DNA of 64,000 bases from Pseudonocardia endophytica (GTDB taxonomy: Bacteria > Actinomycetota > Actinomycetes > Mycobacteriales > Pseudonocardiaceae), in assembly GCF_004339565.1 (NCBI RefSeq), contig NZ_SMFZ01000001.1, positions 1,922,001-1,986,000 on the forward strand, in the 5' to 3' direction. The translations under genes were made by a program, and so were the position numbers. Shown piece by piece: positions 16,005 through 24,793 of the stretch; the stretch's first letter is position 1; each line of letters begins with the position of its first letter. The notes below the pieces were generated by a model, which did no database searches, was not told the DNA's origin, and saw only the letters and a list, made by a program, of their open reading frames with translations.

Positions 16005-17055
16005 TGTGCGCCCCCTCGTCGAGCGCGGCCTGGCGCTCGGCCCTCCGGCGTTCCAGCCGCTCGCGCTGCGGGACGACGACGTAACGCGGGTCCTTCGTGG
16101 ACTCGACACCCGCCTCGAACACCGACAGGCGCTGCAGCAGGCTGCCCGCCAGCAGTGACAGTCCGGACAGGACGGATGCGGTGCGCGAGCGCCTGCCGAG
16201 CAGCACCGTCCCGACGAGCCCGGCCAGTGTGGACGCCTCGGAGGCCGTGCGGAGCGTTCCGGCGTGGCCGTGCTCGTAGGCCTCGCGGACGATGCCCATC
16301 CGGTGCTCCATGACCTTGCCCGCCGCCAGCTCACCGGCCGCGCCGAGCACGGCGAACGCGCGCGCCGGGCCGGCCTCTCGGACCGGGGCGACGATCATGC
16401 CGAGCCCGCCCCCGCTGGCCGCCGCGGACCCGGCGAACACGAACGGCAGCTCGCCGCGCACCTCGTTCCAGGCCGGGACGGCGGTGTGCGAGAACAGGAC
16501 CGCCGTGTAGGTGCACAGCGCGGGGGCGGTCACCGCTGCACCGAGCCCCGCCGGCCGGGCGAGCGCGCGCATCGACCGGACCGGCCACGACCGGCGGACC
16601 CGCGGCGGCAGCGCGTTCGCCAGCTCGACGGCCCCGGCGAGACCCGCGCCCGGACCGAACGCGGCCAGGATCCAGGTGCCGACGCTCATCGGCGACGTCG
16701 GCTTGGCGACCCGCAGCATGTGGTGGAACCGTTCCGGGCGCCCGAGGTCGGACACCAGGAAGTACGTGCTCGCGACGAGCGCGCCCAGCGCACCGACACG
16801 GCTCCCCCTGCGCAGCGCGGGCCGTCCGGTCAGATCCGCCCCGGCGCCGACGACGGCCGCACCGGACGCCAGCCCGCCGCAGAACAGGTAGTAGGCGATC
16901 TTGTGCTCCCACACCGGCGGCTTGAGCACCGGCCGCCCGTAGTAGGACGTGAACTCGGCGTCCGGCACCATCGACTGCTCGCCGCGGCCGGCCCCGCGGC
17001 GTCGCTTCCGCCGCCCGCCCTGGAACATCTCCGCGTCGCGCGGACCGGCGCTCAT
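15997..17055 (-). CDS. nrfD: NrfD/PsrC-type membrane subunit of formate dehydrogenase
   Basis: This 352-residue protein has about eight hydrophobic helices. After a basic N-terminus (RRKRRRGAGRG), FTSYYGRPVLKPPVWEHKIA precedes the first helix; LVSDLGRPERFHHMLRVAKP and SPMSVGTWIL are typical NrfD motifs. NrfD proteins anchor iron-sulphur subunits and exchange electrons with quinone. The ATG at 17055 overlaps the stop of the iron-sulphur subunit gene (ATGA), so it is the third gene of the formate dehydrogenase operon. Its stop lies in a dispersed repeat. Confidence 0.88.
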   Translation of the reverse strand: MSAGPRDAEMFQGGRRKRRRGAGRGEQSMVPDAEFTSYYGRPVLKPPVWEHKIAYYLFCGGLASGAAVVGAGADLTGRPALRRGSRVGALGALVASTYFLVSDLGRPERFHHMLRVAKPTSPMSVGTWILAAFGPGAGLAGAVELANALPPRVRRSWPVRSMRALARPAGLGAAVTAPALCTYTAVLFSHTAVPAWNEVRGELPFVFAGSAAASGGGLGMIVAPVREAGPARAFAVLGAAGELAAGKVMEHRMGIVREAYEHGHAGTLRTASEASTLAGLVGTVLLGRRSRTASVLSGLSLLAGSLLQRLSVFEAGVESTKDPRYVVVPQRERLERRRAERQAALDEGAHTG

Positions 17056-18086
17056 CGCCGCCTCCCCAGGAACGAGACGATCCCGGCCAGCGCGAACGCG
17101 CCCGCCGCCGTCGCCGCCCGGCGCCACATCTCACCGGCGTGCGTGGTCGCGACGACCGGGTCCGGCGGCAGCCCGTAGACCTCCGGCTCGTCGAGCAGCA
17201 GGAAGAACGCGCCGTCGCCGCCGACCCCGTCGTTCTCGTCGTGCCCGTACAACCGGGCCTCGGTGACGCCGAGATCGTGCAGCTTCTCGACGCGCTGCGC
17301 GGCGCGCTCGCGCAGCTCGTCCAGCTCGCCGAACTGGATGGAGTCGGTCGGGCACGCCTTCGCGCAGGCGGGCTCCAGCCCGTCGTGCAGGCGGTCGTAG
17401 CAGAGCGTGCACTTCTGGGCGCGGCCGTCGCCGACCCGCCGGTCGATCACGCCGTACGGGCAGCCGGAGACGCAGTAGCCGCACCCGTTGCAGATGTCCT
17501 GCTGCACGACGACGGTGCCGAACTCGGTACGGAACAGCGCACCCGTCGGGCAGACGTCCAGGCACCCGGCGTGCGTGCAGTGCTTGCACACGTCGGACGC
17601 CATCAGCCAGCGGAAGTCGGTGCGCGTCTCGGCGCCGGTCCCGTCGCCGGGCTTCGAGAACGACGGCATCCCCAGCGCCCGGGGCTCGGCGCCCGGCGGG
17701 CGCGGCTCGGTCCCCAGCTCGCCGCCCGCGAGCGGTGCGGCGGCCAGACCTCCGGCGACGGCGGCCTGCGCGACGCCGGTCGCGCTCGGCCCGGCCGGTT
17801 CGGTGTCCACACCGGAGTCCTGGTGCCCTGACCGGCTCGGCTGCTCGATGAACGCCACGTGCCGCCACGTGTCCGCGCCCAGCGAGCCCGTGTTGTCGAA
17901 CGACATCCCGAGCAGGGCGAACCCGTCGTCCGGGACGGCGTTCCACTGCTTGCAGGCGACCTCGCAGGCCTTGCAGCCGATGCAGACGGACGTGTCGGTG
18001 AAGAACCCCATGCGCGGCGGGTGCTCCGGCTCGTAGCCCGCGTCGCCGGACACGTCGTGCAGCGGGCCGCGGAGGCTGTTGGTCAT
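17052..18086 (-). CDS. fdhB: 4Fe-4S iron-sulphur subunit of formate dehydrogenase
   Basis: The 344-residue protein carries four ferredoxin-like Cys clusters: CIGCKACEVACKQWN, CKHCTHAGCLDVCPTGAL, CNGCGYCVSGCPYGV and CTLCYDRLHDGLEPACAKAC. Between the first two is a low-complexity Gly/Ala/Pro-rich insert of about 70 residues that FdnH/FdhB proteins usually lack. The C-terminus has one hydrophobic segment (WRRAATAAGAFALAGIVSFL), probably a membrane anchor. It passes electrons from the catalytic subunit to the NrfD-like subunit. ATGA overlaps couple it on both sides. Confidence 0.9.
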   Translation of the reverse strand: MTNSLRGPLHDVSGDAGYEPEHPPRMGFFTDTSVCIGCKACEVACKQWNAVPDDGFALLGMSFDNTGSLGADTWRHVAFIEQPSRSGHQDSGVDTEPAGPSATGVAQAAVAGGLAAAPLAGGELGTEPRPPGAEPRALGMPSFSKPGDGTGAETRTDFRWLMASDVCKHCTHAGCLDVCPTGALFRTEFGTVVVQQDICNGCGYCVSGCPYGVIDRRVGDGRAQKCTLCYDRLHDGLEPACAKACPTDSIQFGELDELRERAAQRVEKLHDLGVTEARLYGHDENDGVGGDGAFFLLLDEPEVYGLPPDPVVATTHAGEMWRRAATAAGAFALAGIVSFLGRRR

Positions 18087-21000
18087 GCGTCCTCCCGTTC
18101 GAGGCCGAACCCGGGCACGCCGGGGGCGGTGTCGTCCGGCCGCACCGTCGGGTCGAGGTGCGGTGTCGGGTCGTCGTGGGCCAGGGCGGTGTTCGTGGCA
18201 GGCGTGATCCCGGCGAGCGACCGGACCTCCTCCAGCAGCGCGGTCAGCTCGGCCCCACGCGGTCGCGGGCCCCTCCGGACGTCGCAGGTGATCACCTTGG
18301 TCTCCTGGATGAAGACGTTGGGGCCCAGCACGACGCCGAACAGGTCGTTGACGACGTCGCCGCGGACGAGGCCGTTGGCCCCCCAGTGGTAGGGCAGCCA
18401 CACCTGGTGCACGTCCCGGTCGCCGAGGCGCAGCGGCCCCATCCGGTCGGTCACCATCACCCTGGCCTCGACCGCGGAGCGGCTCGTCACGACGTGTGCC
18501 GTGCCCATGTGCTCGAGACCGCGCTCCCGCGCGAGCTCGGGCGACACCTCGACGAACAGCTCCGGCTGCAGCTCGGCCAGGAACGGCAGCTGGCGGCTCA
18601 TCGCACCCGCCGTGTGGTGCTCGGTCAGCCGGGACGTGGTCAGCACGTACGGGAACACCTCCCAGCCCTTCTCCCCGACGGCCGGGTTCGACGGGTTGTC
18701 CTTGCGCCCGAACACCTTCCGCGTCGGGTTGGACTGCTGGAGGTACAGCTCGTTGCGGACCGGCGACTCGTGCGGCTCGTAGTGCGTGGGCAGGGGCCCG
18801 TCCGCGACGCCGAGCGGCGCGAACAGCCAGGCCTTGCCGTCCGGCTGCATGACGAACGCGTCGTCACCGCCGAGTGCGGCCGGTCCGACGGCGTCCGGTG
18901 CCGGTTCGTACCCGGGCGGGGTGGTCGCGACGAAGTCCGGCACGTCGTTCCCGGTCCAGCGCCCGGCGTCGTCGTCCCACCACAGCAACTTCTTGCGCTC
19001 GCTCCACGGACGTCCCTGCGGGTCGGCCGAGGCCCGGTTGTAGATCACCCGCCGGTTCATCGGCCAGGTCCAGCCCCACTCCGGCGCGTCGTCCGGGTCG
19101 CTCTCCGGGACCCGCCGCGCGGCCCGGTTCACCCCGCCCGCGTAGACGCCGCTGTAGATCCAGCATCCGCACGAGGTGGTCCCGTCGGCCTTCAGGTCGG
19201 TGAAGCCGTCGACGAGCTCGCCGGTGGTCAGGTCGTGGCCGTTGATCCGGCGCAGGACGTCGTCCGGGGACGGCTCCGCCCACTCGTCCCCGTCACCGTC
19301 GGCAGAGCCCTCGGTCTCGTAGTCCCACGCCAGGTTCCGCACGGGCAGGTCGCGCGGGTCGGCCGAGTCCGCCAGCCGCTCCCTGACCAGCCGGCCCAGG
19401 TGGTAGGTGAACCACAGGTCCGACCGGCGGTCGTCGACGGGCTCGACGGCCTTGGTGCGCCACTGCACCATCCGCTGGGTCTGGGTGAACGTGCCGTCCT
19501 TCTCGACGTGCGACGCGGCCGGCATGAGAAACACCTCGGTCGCGCACTGCTCCGGCACGATCTCGCCGGTCTCGACCTCCGGCGAGTCCCTCCAGAACGT
19601 CGCCGTCTCGATCTCGGCGAGGTCGCGCACGACCATCCAGTCCAGGTTCGCCATCCCGAGGCGCTGGAGCTTGCCGTGCGCCGAACCGACGGCCGGGTTC
19701 TGGCCGAGCACGAAGTAGCCGTGCACCCGCCCGTCGACCATGTCCATGACCGTGCGGTACGTGCCGTGGTCACCGTCGATGCGGGGCAGCCAGCCGTAGC
19801 CGAAGTCGTTGTCCGGCGTGGCCGCGTCGCCGAAGTACTCCTTGAGCAGCGAGACCGTGTAGGCGTCGCTGTCGTAGCCGAAGCCCTTGCGCCCGTGCTC
19901 CCTGATCGCGTCCACGTAGGACGCCAGGTCGTCCTGGCCCGCGTGCGGCATCGGCAGGTAGCCGGGCAGCAGGTTGAACAGCGTCGGGATGTCCGTGGAG
20001 CCCTGGATGCTGGCGTGGCCGCGCAGCGCGAAGATCCCGCCGCCCGGGCGCCCGACGTTGCCGAGCAGCAGCTGCAGGATCGCGCCGCACCGGATGTACT
20101 GCGCACCGACGGTGTGCTGGGTCCAGCCGACGCTGTAGACCAGGGAGGTGGTGCGCTCCCGGCCGGAGTTCCCGGTCCAGGCCCGGCACACGTCGTCGAA
20201 CTGCTCGGGGGAGACGCCGCAGGTCCGCCGCACCATCTCCGGCGTGTAGCGGGCGTAGTGGCGCCTGAGGACCTGGAACACGCAGCGGGGGTGCTCCAGT
20301 GTCGGGTCGGAGACAGGGTCGCCGTCGGCGTCGGTCTCCAGGCGCCAGCTGGCCGTGTCGTACGTGCCGGTGGCCTCGTCGTAGCCGGAGAAGATCCCGT
20401 CGTTGTCCTCGGCGTCCACGTAGTCCTCACCGACGAGGTACGACGCGTTCGTGTAGGCCGCGACGTACTCGCGGAACGCGAGGTCGTTGTCCAGGACGTG
20501 GTGGATCACCCCGCCCAGGAACGCGATGTCCGAGCCCGCGCGCAGCCGAACGTAGGTGTCCGCGACGGCGCTGGTCCGCGTGAACCGCGGGTCGATGTGG
20601 ATCACCCGTGCGCCGCGGGCCTTCGCCTCCATCACCCACTGGAACCCGACCGGGTGCGCCTCGGCCATGTTCGAGCCCATGATGATGATGCAGTCGGCCT
20701 CCACCAGGTTCTGCTGGTGGTTCGTCGCGCCGCCACGACCGAACGAGGTCCCCAGACCGGGGACGGTGGCGGAATGTCAAATACGCGCCTGGTTCTCGAT
20801 CTGCACCGCGCCCCACGACGTGAACAGCTTCTTGAGGAGGTAGTTCTCCTCGTTGTCCAGCGCGGCGCCGCCGAGAGCGGCGAGACCCATCGTGCGGCGC
20901 AGCGGCCGGCCGTCGGCGTCGGTGTCCTGCCATCCTCGGGCGCGGGCGTCGACGACCCGGTCGGCGATCATCTCCATCGCCGTGTCCAGGTCGAGCTCTG

Positions 21001-21346
21001 TCCACTCGGTGGCGTACGGCGCGCGGTAGCGGACCTTCCGCAGTCGCTGCGGCCCGGTCACCAGCTGTGTGCTGGCGGACCCCTTGGGGCACAGACGTCC
21101 GCGGGAGACCGGGGAGTCCGGGTCACCCTCGATCTGGACGACCTGCTCGTCGCGGACGTAGACCCTCTGTCCACACCCGACGGCGCAGTACGGGCACACC
21201 GACGGCGCCCAGCGGTCCGCCGTCGTCGTGCGCGCGTGCAGATCACGCGACCGGTCGGACTGCGCGGCCCGGCCGCGGCCGAGACGGTCCGCCCCGGTCA
21301 GCTGACGGTAGACGGGCCATGAGGCCATCCACCCCTTGAGATCCAC
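18083..21346 (-). CDS. fdhA: selenocysteine-containing formate dehydrogenase catalytic subunit
   Basis: The 1087-residue molybdo/tungsto-enzyme oxidises formate to CO2. N-terminal CPYCAVGCGQ and GRLCPKG bind a 4Fe-4S cluster. Codon 190 is an in-frame TGA (20777-20779) in the context ENQARI-U-HSATVPGLGTSFGRG, exactly the selenocysteine site of FdnG-type enzymes. The frame then stays open to 18083 (NMAEAHPVGFQWVMEAKARG, VLTTSRLTEHHT), so it is one gene. A SECIS hairpin follows the UGA. There is no twin-Arg signal (VDLKGWMASWPVYRQL), so it is probably cytoplasmic. The GTG start at 21346 is supported by a -10 box 7 nt upstream; ATG 21328 is an alternative. Confidence 0.92.
20730..20779 (-). other. 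UGA selenocysteine codon with SECIS hairpin
   Basis: On the reverse strand TGA (20779-20777) is followed by a two-part stem: CCGCCAC (20772-20766) pairs with GTGGCGG (20736-20730), and GTCCCC (20764-20759) pairs with GGGGAC (20753-20748). The apical loop is GGTCT, as I recall it from the E. coli fdhF SECIS. All base pairs in both stems are perfect. This supports UGA recoding by SelB. The selA, selB, selC and selD genes are not in the window. Confidence 0.88.
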
Positions 21347-21353
21347 GCGACCG

Positions 21354-21359
21354 ACCCTA
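21354..21359 (-). promoter_or_regulatory. predicted leaderless -10 box of the formate dehydrogenase operon
   Basis: TAGGGT on the reverse strand matches TANNNT and is followed by 7 nt before the GTG at 21346, which favours that start and a leaderless transcript. No TTGAC-like -35 is seen at the right distance, which would fit control by an activator such as the LysR protein encoded upstream. The 191-bp gap to the LysR gene holds no other gene. Confidence 0.42.
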
Positions 21360-21537
21360 AGCGCCCGGCTCTCACGTCGCCCTGTTGATCGAAAGGTGCG
21401 AAGGGGTGATTCACGCCGTGGATCGCAGCGGCATCGTGCACCACGTCGACGCGCACGCTCACCCCGGCGCCGCAACGGGTCGTCGACGACGTGACGGCCC
21501 CGATCCCGGTCGGCCGCGGCGCCGGAGGCGGCGTGAG

Positions 21538-22473
21538 TCAGATGCTCGCGCCCTCCATGGTCTCCAGCACGGCCGACGCGATCATCGACAGTGGACGGTC
21601 GTCGGTGGTGAGGATGCCGACCGGCGGGGCGTCCGTGTCCGGCAGGCCGATCGCCCGCATCCCCGGCGGCACGCCGAACGCGTCCAGCCAGGTGTGGGCC
21701 ACGATCGTCGACCACCCCTGCATCACGTGCGTGTACAGCCCGGCAGCCGAGTCCGCCTCGACCATCGGGGACAGCGTGGCGCCCTCGGACCGTGCCGCGG
21801 CCTCGACGATGAGCCGGTTGCGCATGTGCCGCACCAGGACGCACAGGGGGCGGTCGACGGCGTCCGCCCAGCTCGTCGTGTCCGCGTCCGGAGCGAGCGC
21901 CTCCGGGGTCAGCAGCAGGTACCGCTCCCGGTACAGCTCGGTGGAACGGGTGCCCCGCGGCGGTTCCGGGTCCAGATAGGTCAGTCCCGCGTCCAGCGTG
22001 TGGTCGCCGAGGCGCTGGACGATCGCGGTCGAGGCCAGCTCCTCCACCCGCACCCTGGCGAGCGGGTGCGCCCGGCTGAACCGCCGGGTGAGCACGCCGG
22101 TGACCGGGACCGCCGTCGGGATCGCGCCGATCCGGACGGTCACGGCGAGCCCGTCGCGCATCCGCACGAGATCGTCCTGCAGGCCGTCGCGCTCGGCGAG
22201 GATCCGGTGCGCCCAGCCGAGCACCCGCTGTCCCTCCGCGGTGAGACCGGCGTAGCGCTGGCCGTGGTGCACGAGCGTCACGCCCAGCTCGCGCTCCAGT
22301 TTGCGCAGGCCGGAGGACAGCGCGGGCTGGCTCGCGTGGCACGCCATCGCCGCGCGCCCGAAGTGCTCCTCGCGGGCGAGCGCGACGAGGTACTCGAGCT
22401 GGCGCAAGAGGATGTCACCGGACACCCCCGCACGGTAGTCCGGCTGGCCGTACGGCGGCTCTGTCCCGCTCAT
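21538..22473 (-). CDS. LysR-family regulator next to formate dehydrogenase
   Basis: This 311-residue protein has an N-terminal winged HTH (LRQLEYLVALAREEHFGRAA, then SQPALSSGLRKLERELG) and a C-terminal effector-binding domain (VRIGAIPTAVPVTGVLTRRF). It lies 191 bp upstream of, and in the same direction as, the formate dehydrogenase operon, so it is the likely regulator of that operon. ATG 22473 is chosen; a GTG at 22425, closer to the HTH, is also possible. It is divergent from the aldehyde dehydrogenase gene. Confidence 0.85.
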   Translation of the reverse strand: MSGTEPPYGQPDYRAGVSGDILLRQLEYLVALAREEHFGRAAMACHASQPALSSGLRKLERELGVTLVHHGQRYAGLTAEGQRVLGWAHRILAERDGLQDDLVRMRDGLAVTVRIGAIPTAVPVTGVLTRRFSRAHPLARVRVEELASTAIVQRLGDHTLDAGLTYLDPEPPRGTRSTELYRERYLLLTPEALAPDADTTSWADAVDRPLCVLVRHMRNRLIVEAAARSEGATLSPMVEADSAAGLYTHVMQGWSTIVAHTWLDAFGVPPGMRAIGLPDTDAPPVGILTTDDRPLSMIASAVLETMEGASI

Positions 22474-22499
22474 GCGGAGCAAATACGCCCGTCAGCCCG

Positions 22500-22511
22500 C
22501 ACACGCGTGTG
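22500..22511. promoter_or_regulatory. palindrome between the LysR and aldehyde dehydrogenase genes
   Basis: CACACGCGTGTG is a perfect 12-bp palindrome in the 126-bp divergent gap, 26 bp from the LysR start. It is a plausible operator for the LysR protein or an unlinked regulator. Confidence 0.35.
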
Positions 22512-22599
22512 TTGTGAGGCACCATCGGGTACGGAATGCAGTGAGGCGTTCCCCCTCCAGCGGAACAACGACGTCGACTACACGGAGGACCGGTACCGA

Positions 22600-24090
22600 A
22601 TGACCATCACGAGTGAGCCCCAGGCTCCGATCAAGGGCCTCGACAAGTTCTTCATCGACGGCCAGTGGGTGGACCCCTCCTCGACGGACACGATCAAGGT
22701 CGTCGAGCCGGCCACCGAGCGGGTCTACTTCCAGATCGCCGAGGCGAAGGACGCGGACATGGCCCGCGCCGTCGGAGCCGCCCGCACGGCGTTCGACGAG
22801 GGGCCGTGGCCGAAGATGAGCCACGCCGAGCGGGCGGGCTACCTGCGCGCCATCGGAGACGCGGTGCGGGAGCGCACCGACGACGTGCTGCAGATCTGGC
22901 CGCGCGAGTCCGGGATCATGTACCCGGTCGCCCAGGGCATGATGAGCGGCATCCCGGACGCCTACGGCTACTACGCCGACCTGGCCGGCTCGTTCACGTT
23001 CGAGTCCGCCGAGAGGCCGACGGCGGGCGGCAACTACGGCATGATCTCCCGCGAGCCGGTGGGCGTCGTCGGCGCGATCATCCCGTGGAACGCGCCGATG
23101 ACGCTGATCGCCTACAAGCTGGCCCCCGCGCTGCTGGCCGGCTGCACGGTGATCCTCAAGTCGTCGCCGGAGGCGCCCGGCGCGTCGTACATCATGGCCG
23201 AGATCGCGGAGAAGATCGGCCTGCCGCCGGGCGTGCTCAACGTCGTCACGGCCGACCGCGAGGTCTCCGAGTCGCTCGTGCGCGACGTGCGCGTCGACAA
23301 GATCGCCTTCACCGGTTCGACGGCGGCCGGCCGCCGGATCGCCGGCATCATGGCCGAGCGCATCGGCCGCTACACGCTCGAGCTCGGCGGCAAGTCGGCC
23401 GCGGTGATCCTCGACGACATGGACCTGCAGCAGGCGGCCACGACGCTCTCCGGGGCGGAGTGCTTCCTGTCCGGCCAGGTCTGCTCGTCGCTGACCCGCA
23501 TCGTCGTGCCGCGCCACCGCCACGACGAGATGGTCGAGGCGCTGGCCTCGACGTTCTCGCAGGTCAAGGTCGGCGACCCGTTCGACTCGACGGTCCAGAT
23601 GGGACCGCTGGCCATGGAGCGCCAGCGCGACCGCGTCGAGGGCTACATCAGGACGGGCATCGACGAGGGCGCGCAGCTCGCCACCGGCGGCGGCCGCCCG
23701 AAGGACCTCGACCGCGGCTGGTTCGTCGAGCCGACCGTGTTCGGCAACGTGGACAACTCGTGGAAGATCGCCCAGGAGGAGATCTTCGGACCGGTGCTGT
23801 CCGTGCTGCCCGCCGACGACGAGGAGCACGCGATCCGGATCGCGAACGACACGATCTACGGGCTGAACGCGTCGGTGTTCACGCACGACGCCGACCGCGC
23901 CCGTGAGGTCGCCGGTCGCCTGCGCGCCGGGACGGTGGGGCACAACAACTTCCACACCGACTTCGGCATCGGCTTCGGCGGGTTCAAGCAGTCCGGTGTC
24001 GGGCGTGAGGGCGGCATCGCCGGCCTCGAGCCGTACCTGGAGAACAAGACGATCATCATGGACGAGAAGCCGAAGAACTTCCCCTCCTGA
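22600..24090 (+). CDS. aldehyde dehydrogenase family protein
   Basis: This 496-residue NAD(P)-dependent enzyme has the oxyanion Asn region VGAIIPWNAPM, the adenine-site Lys in VILKSSPEAPG, AFTGSTAAGRRI, the general-base Glu in LELGGKSAAVIL and the catalytic Cys in LSGQVCSSLTR. EEIFGPVLSV and NNFHTDFGIGFGGFKQSGVG close the domain. It oxidises an aldehyde to an acid; the substrate is unknown. Beyond the lysR gap, the next genes downstream encode an iron alcohol dehydrogenase and a lactonase, so succinate semialdehyde is a reasonable guess. ATG 22600 has GGAGG 11 nt upstream. Confidence 0.9.
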   Translation: MTITSEPQAPIKGLDKFFIDGQWVDPSSTDTIKVVEPATERVYFQIAEAKDADMARAVGAARTAFDEGPWPKMSHAERAGYLRAIGDAVRERTDDVLQIWPRESGIMYPVAQGMMSGIPDAYGYYADLAGSFTFESAERPTAGGNYGMISREPVGVVGAIIPWNAPMTLIAYKLAPALLAGCTVILKSSPEAPGASYIMAEIAEKIGLPPGVLNVVTADREVSESLVRDVRVDKIAFTGSTAAGRRIAGIMAERIGRYTLELGGKSAAVILDDMDLQQAATTLSGAECFLSGQVCSSLTRIVVPRHRHDEMVEALASTFSQVKVGDPFDSTVQMGPLAMERQRDRVEGYIRTGIDEGAQLATGGGRPKDLDRGWFVEPTVFGNVDNSWKIAQEEIFGPVLSVLPADDEEHAIRIANDTIYGLNASVFTHDADRAREVAGRLRAGTVGHNNFHTDFGIGFGGFKQSGVGREGGIAGLEPYLENKTIIMDEKPKNFPS

Positions 24091-24129
24091 TCGCGTCGGG
24101 CGCGTCCTGATCCGCGGGCGCGCACCGGT

Positions 24130-24167
24130 CCGGAGTTCGCGTGCGCCCGGGCGCACGCGAACTCCGG
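24130..24167. terminator. 38-bp perfect palindrome between convergent genes
   Basis: Two 19-nt halves, starting CCGGAGTTCGCGTGCG and mirrored as CGCACGCGAACTCCGG, form a perfect hairpin 40 bp after the aldehyde dehydrogenase stop. There is no T-run, as is usual in GC-rich actinomycetes. It probably terminates transcription from both sides. Confidence 0.6.
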
Positions 24168-24230
24168 TGACGCGTGCGTCCGGCGGCCGCGGTGGCCGGA
24201 CGGCGTGAGCCGGGCCGGACGCCGGTCGGG

Positions 24231-24728
24231 CTATCCGGCGGTCGCGCCGTCGGTGCCACCCGACGACTCGTTGTCGGCGGGAGGGGCGGCCGGTTCGGCG
24301 TGCCCGTGGCCGTGTCCATGGCCGTGGCCGTGGCCCTTCGCCAGGTTCGCGCCCGGCATCGGGGCGGTGCCCTGGAGCTGGATGTCCCCGGCCCGCAGCG
24401 GGGCGTTGTGGTACTTGCCCTCGTGGGCGAGGATCGGCCGCTGGTCGCCTGCGATCTCCGGGTACTTCTGCTCGAGGTCACGCCGCTGGTCCCACGTGCG
24501 GCGCATCTTCTCGACGTACTCGGCGTTGCCGTTGTAGACGCCCTTCCACGTCTGCGGCATCTCGTCCTTGGACAACCCGGGGCTCGCCTGACCGCCCAGC
24601 GAGAATCCCGCCGGGACCTTGGCGGTCTCGCCGCCGCAGCGCGGGCAGGCCGGCGCGGAGGAGTCGGTCATCGACGCGAGGTGCTCGAACCGCACGCCGC
24701 ACTCGCACCGGAAGACGTAGATCGGCAT
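24231..24728 (-). CDS. fmdB: FmdB-family zinc-ribbon protein with His-rich tail
   Basis: The 165-residue product begins with the FmdB zinc ribbon: MPIYVFRCECGVRFEHLASM with CxC, then CPRCGG. A middle region is rich in charged residues (WDQRRDLEQKYPEIAGDQRP). Near residues 133-145 it has six consecutive Gly-His pairs (KGHGHGHGHGHGHAE), which should bind nickel, zinc or iron. It lies 65 bp downstream of an iron-type alcohol dehydrogenase gene on the same strand, so a role in metal supply to that enzyme or in its regulation is plausible. FmdB-like ribbons are known next to alcohol and methanol dehydrogenases of actinomycetes. Confidence 0.82.
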   Translation of the reverse strand: MPIYVFRCECGVRFEHLASMTDSSAPACPRCGGETAKVPAGFSLGGQASPGLSKDEMPQTWKGVYNGNAEYVEKMRRTWDQRRDLEQKYPEIAGDQRPILAHEGKYHNAPLRAGDIQLQGTAPMPGANLAKGHGHGHGHGHGHAEPAAPPADNESSGGTDGATAG

Positions 24729-24793
24729 CTGCCTGCTCTTTCGTGGGCGACACACCAGCCGGCGGCGACCGTCGGTCGCCGCCGGGCTGTGCG

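Noticed and set aside
20704-20779. A frameshift or nonsense mutation breaking the formate dehydrogenase gene
   Set aside because: The protein continues in the same frame across a single TGA with perfect family context, and a SECIS hairpin follows, so recoding explains it.
18158-21322. A 1054-residue open frame on the plus strand opposite the formate dehydrogenase genes
   Set aside because: Composition is Arg/Val/Gly/His-rich with no family motif. It is the usual antisense shadow of a high-GC gene, while the opposite strand carries a fully recognisable enzyme.
24330-24348. A short tandem DNA repeat (GTGGCC-like units) as a variable-number locus
   Set aside because: It encodes the (Gly-His)6 tail of the FmdB protein, so it is treated as a protein feature. 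Length variation cannot be judged from one sequence.
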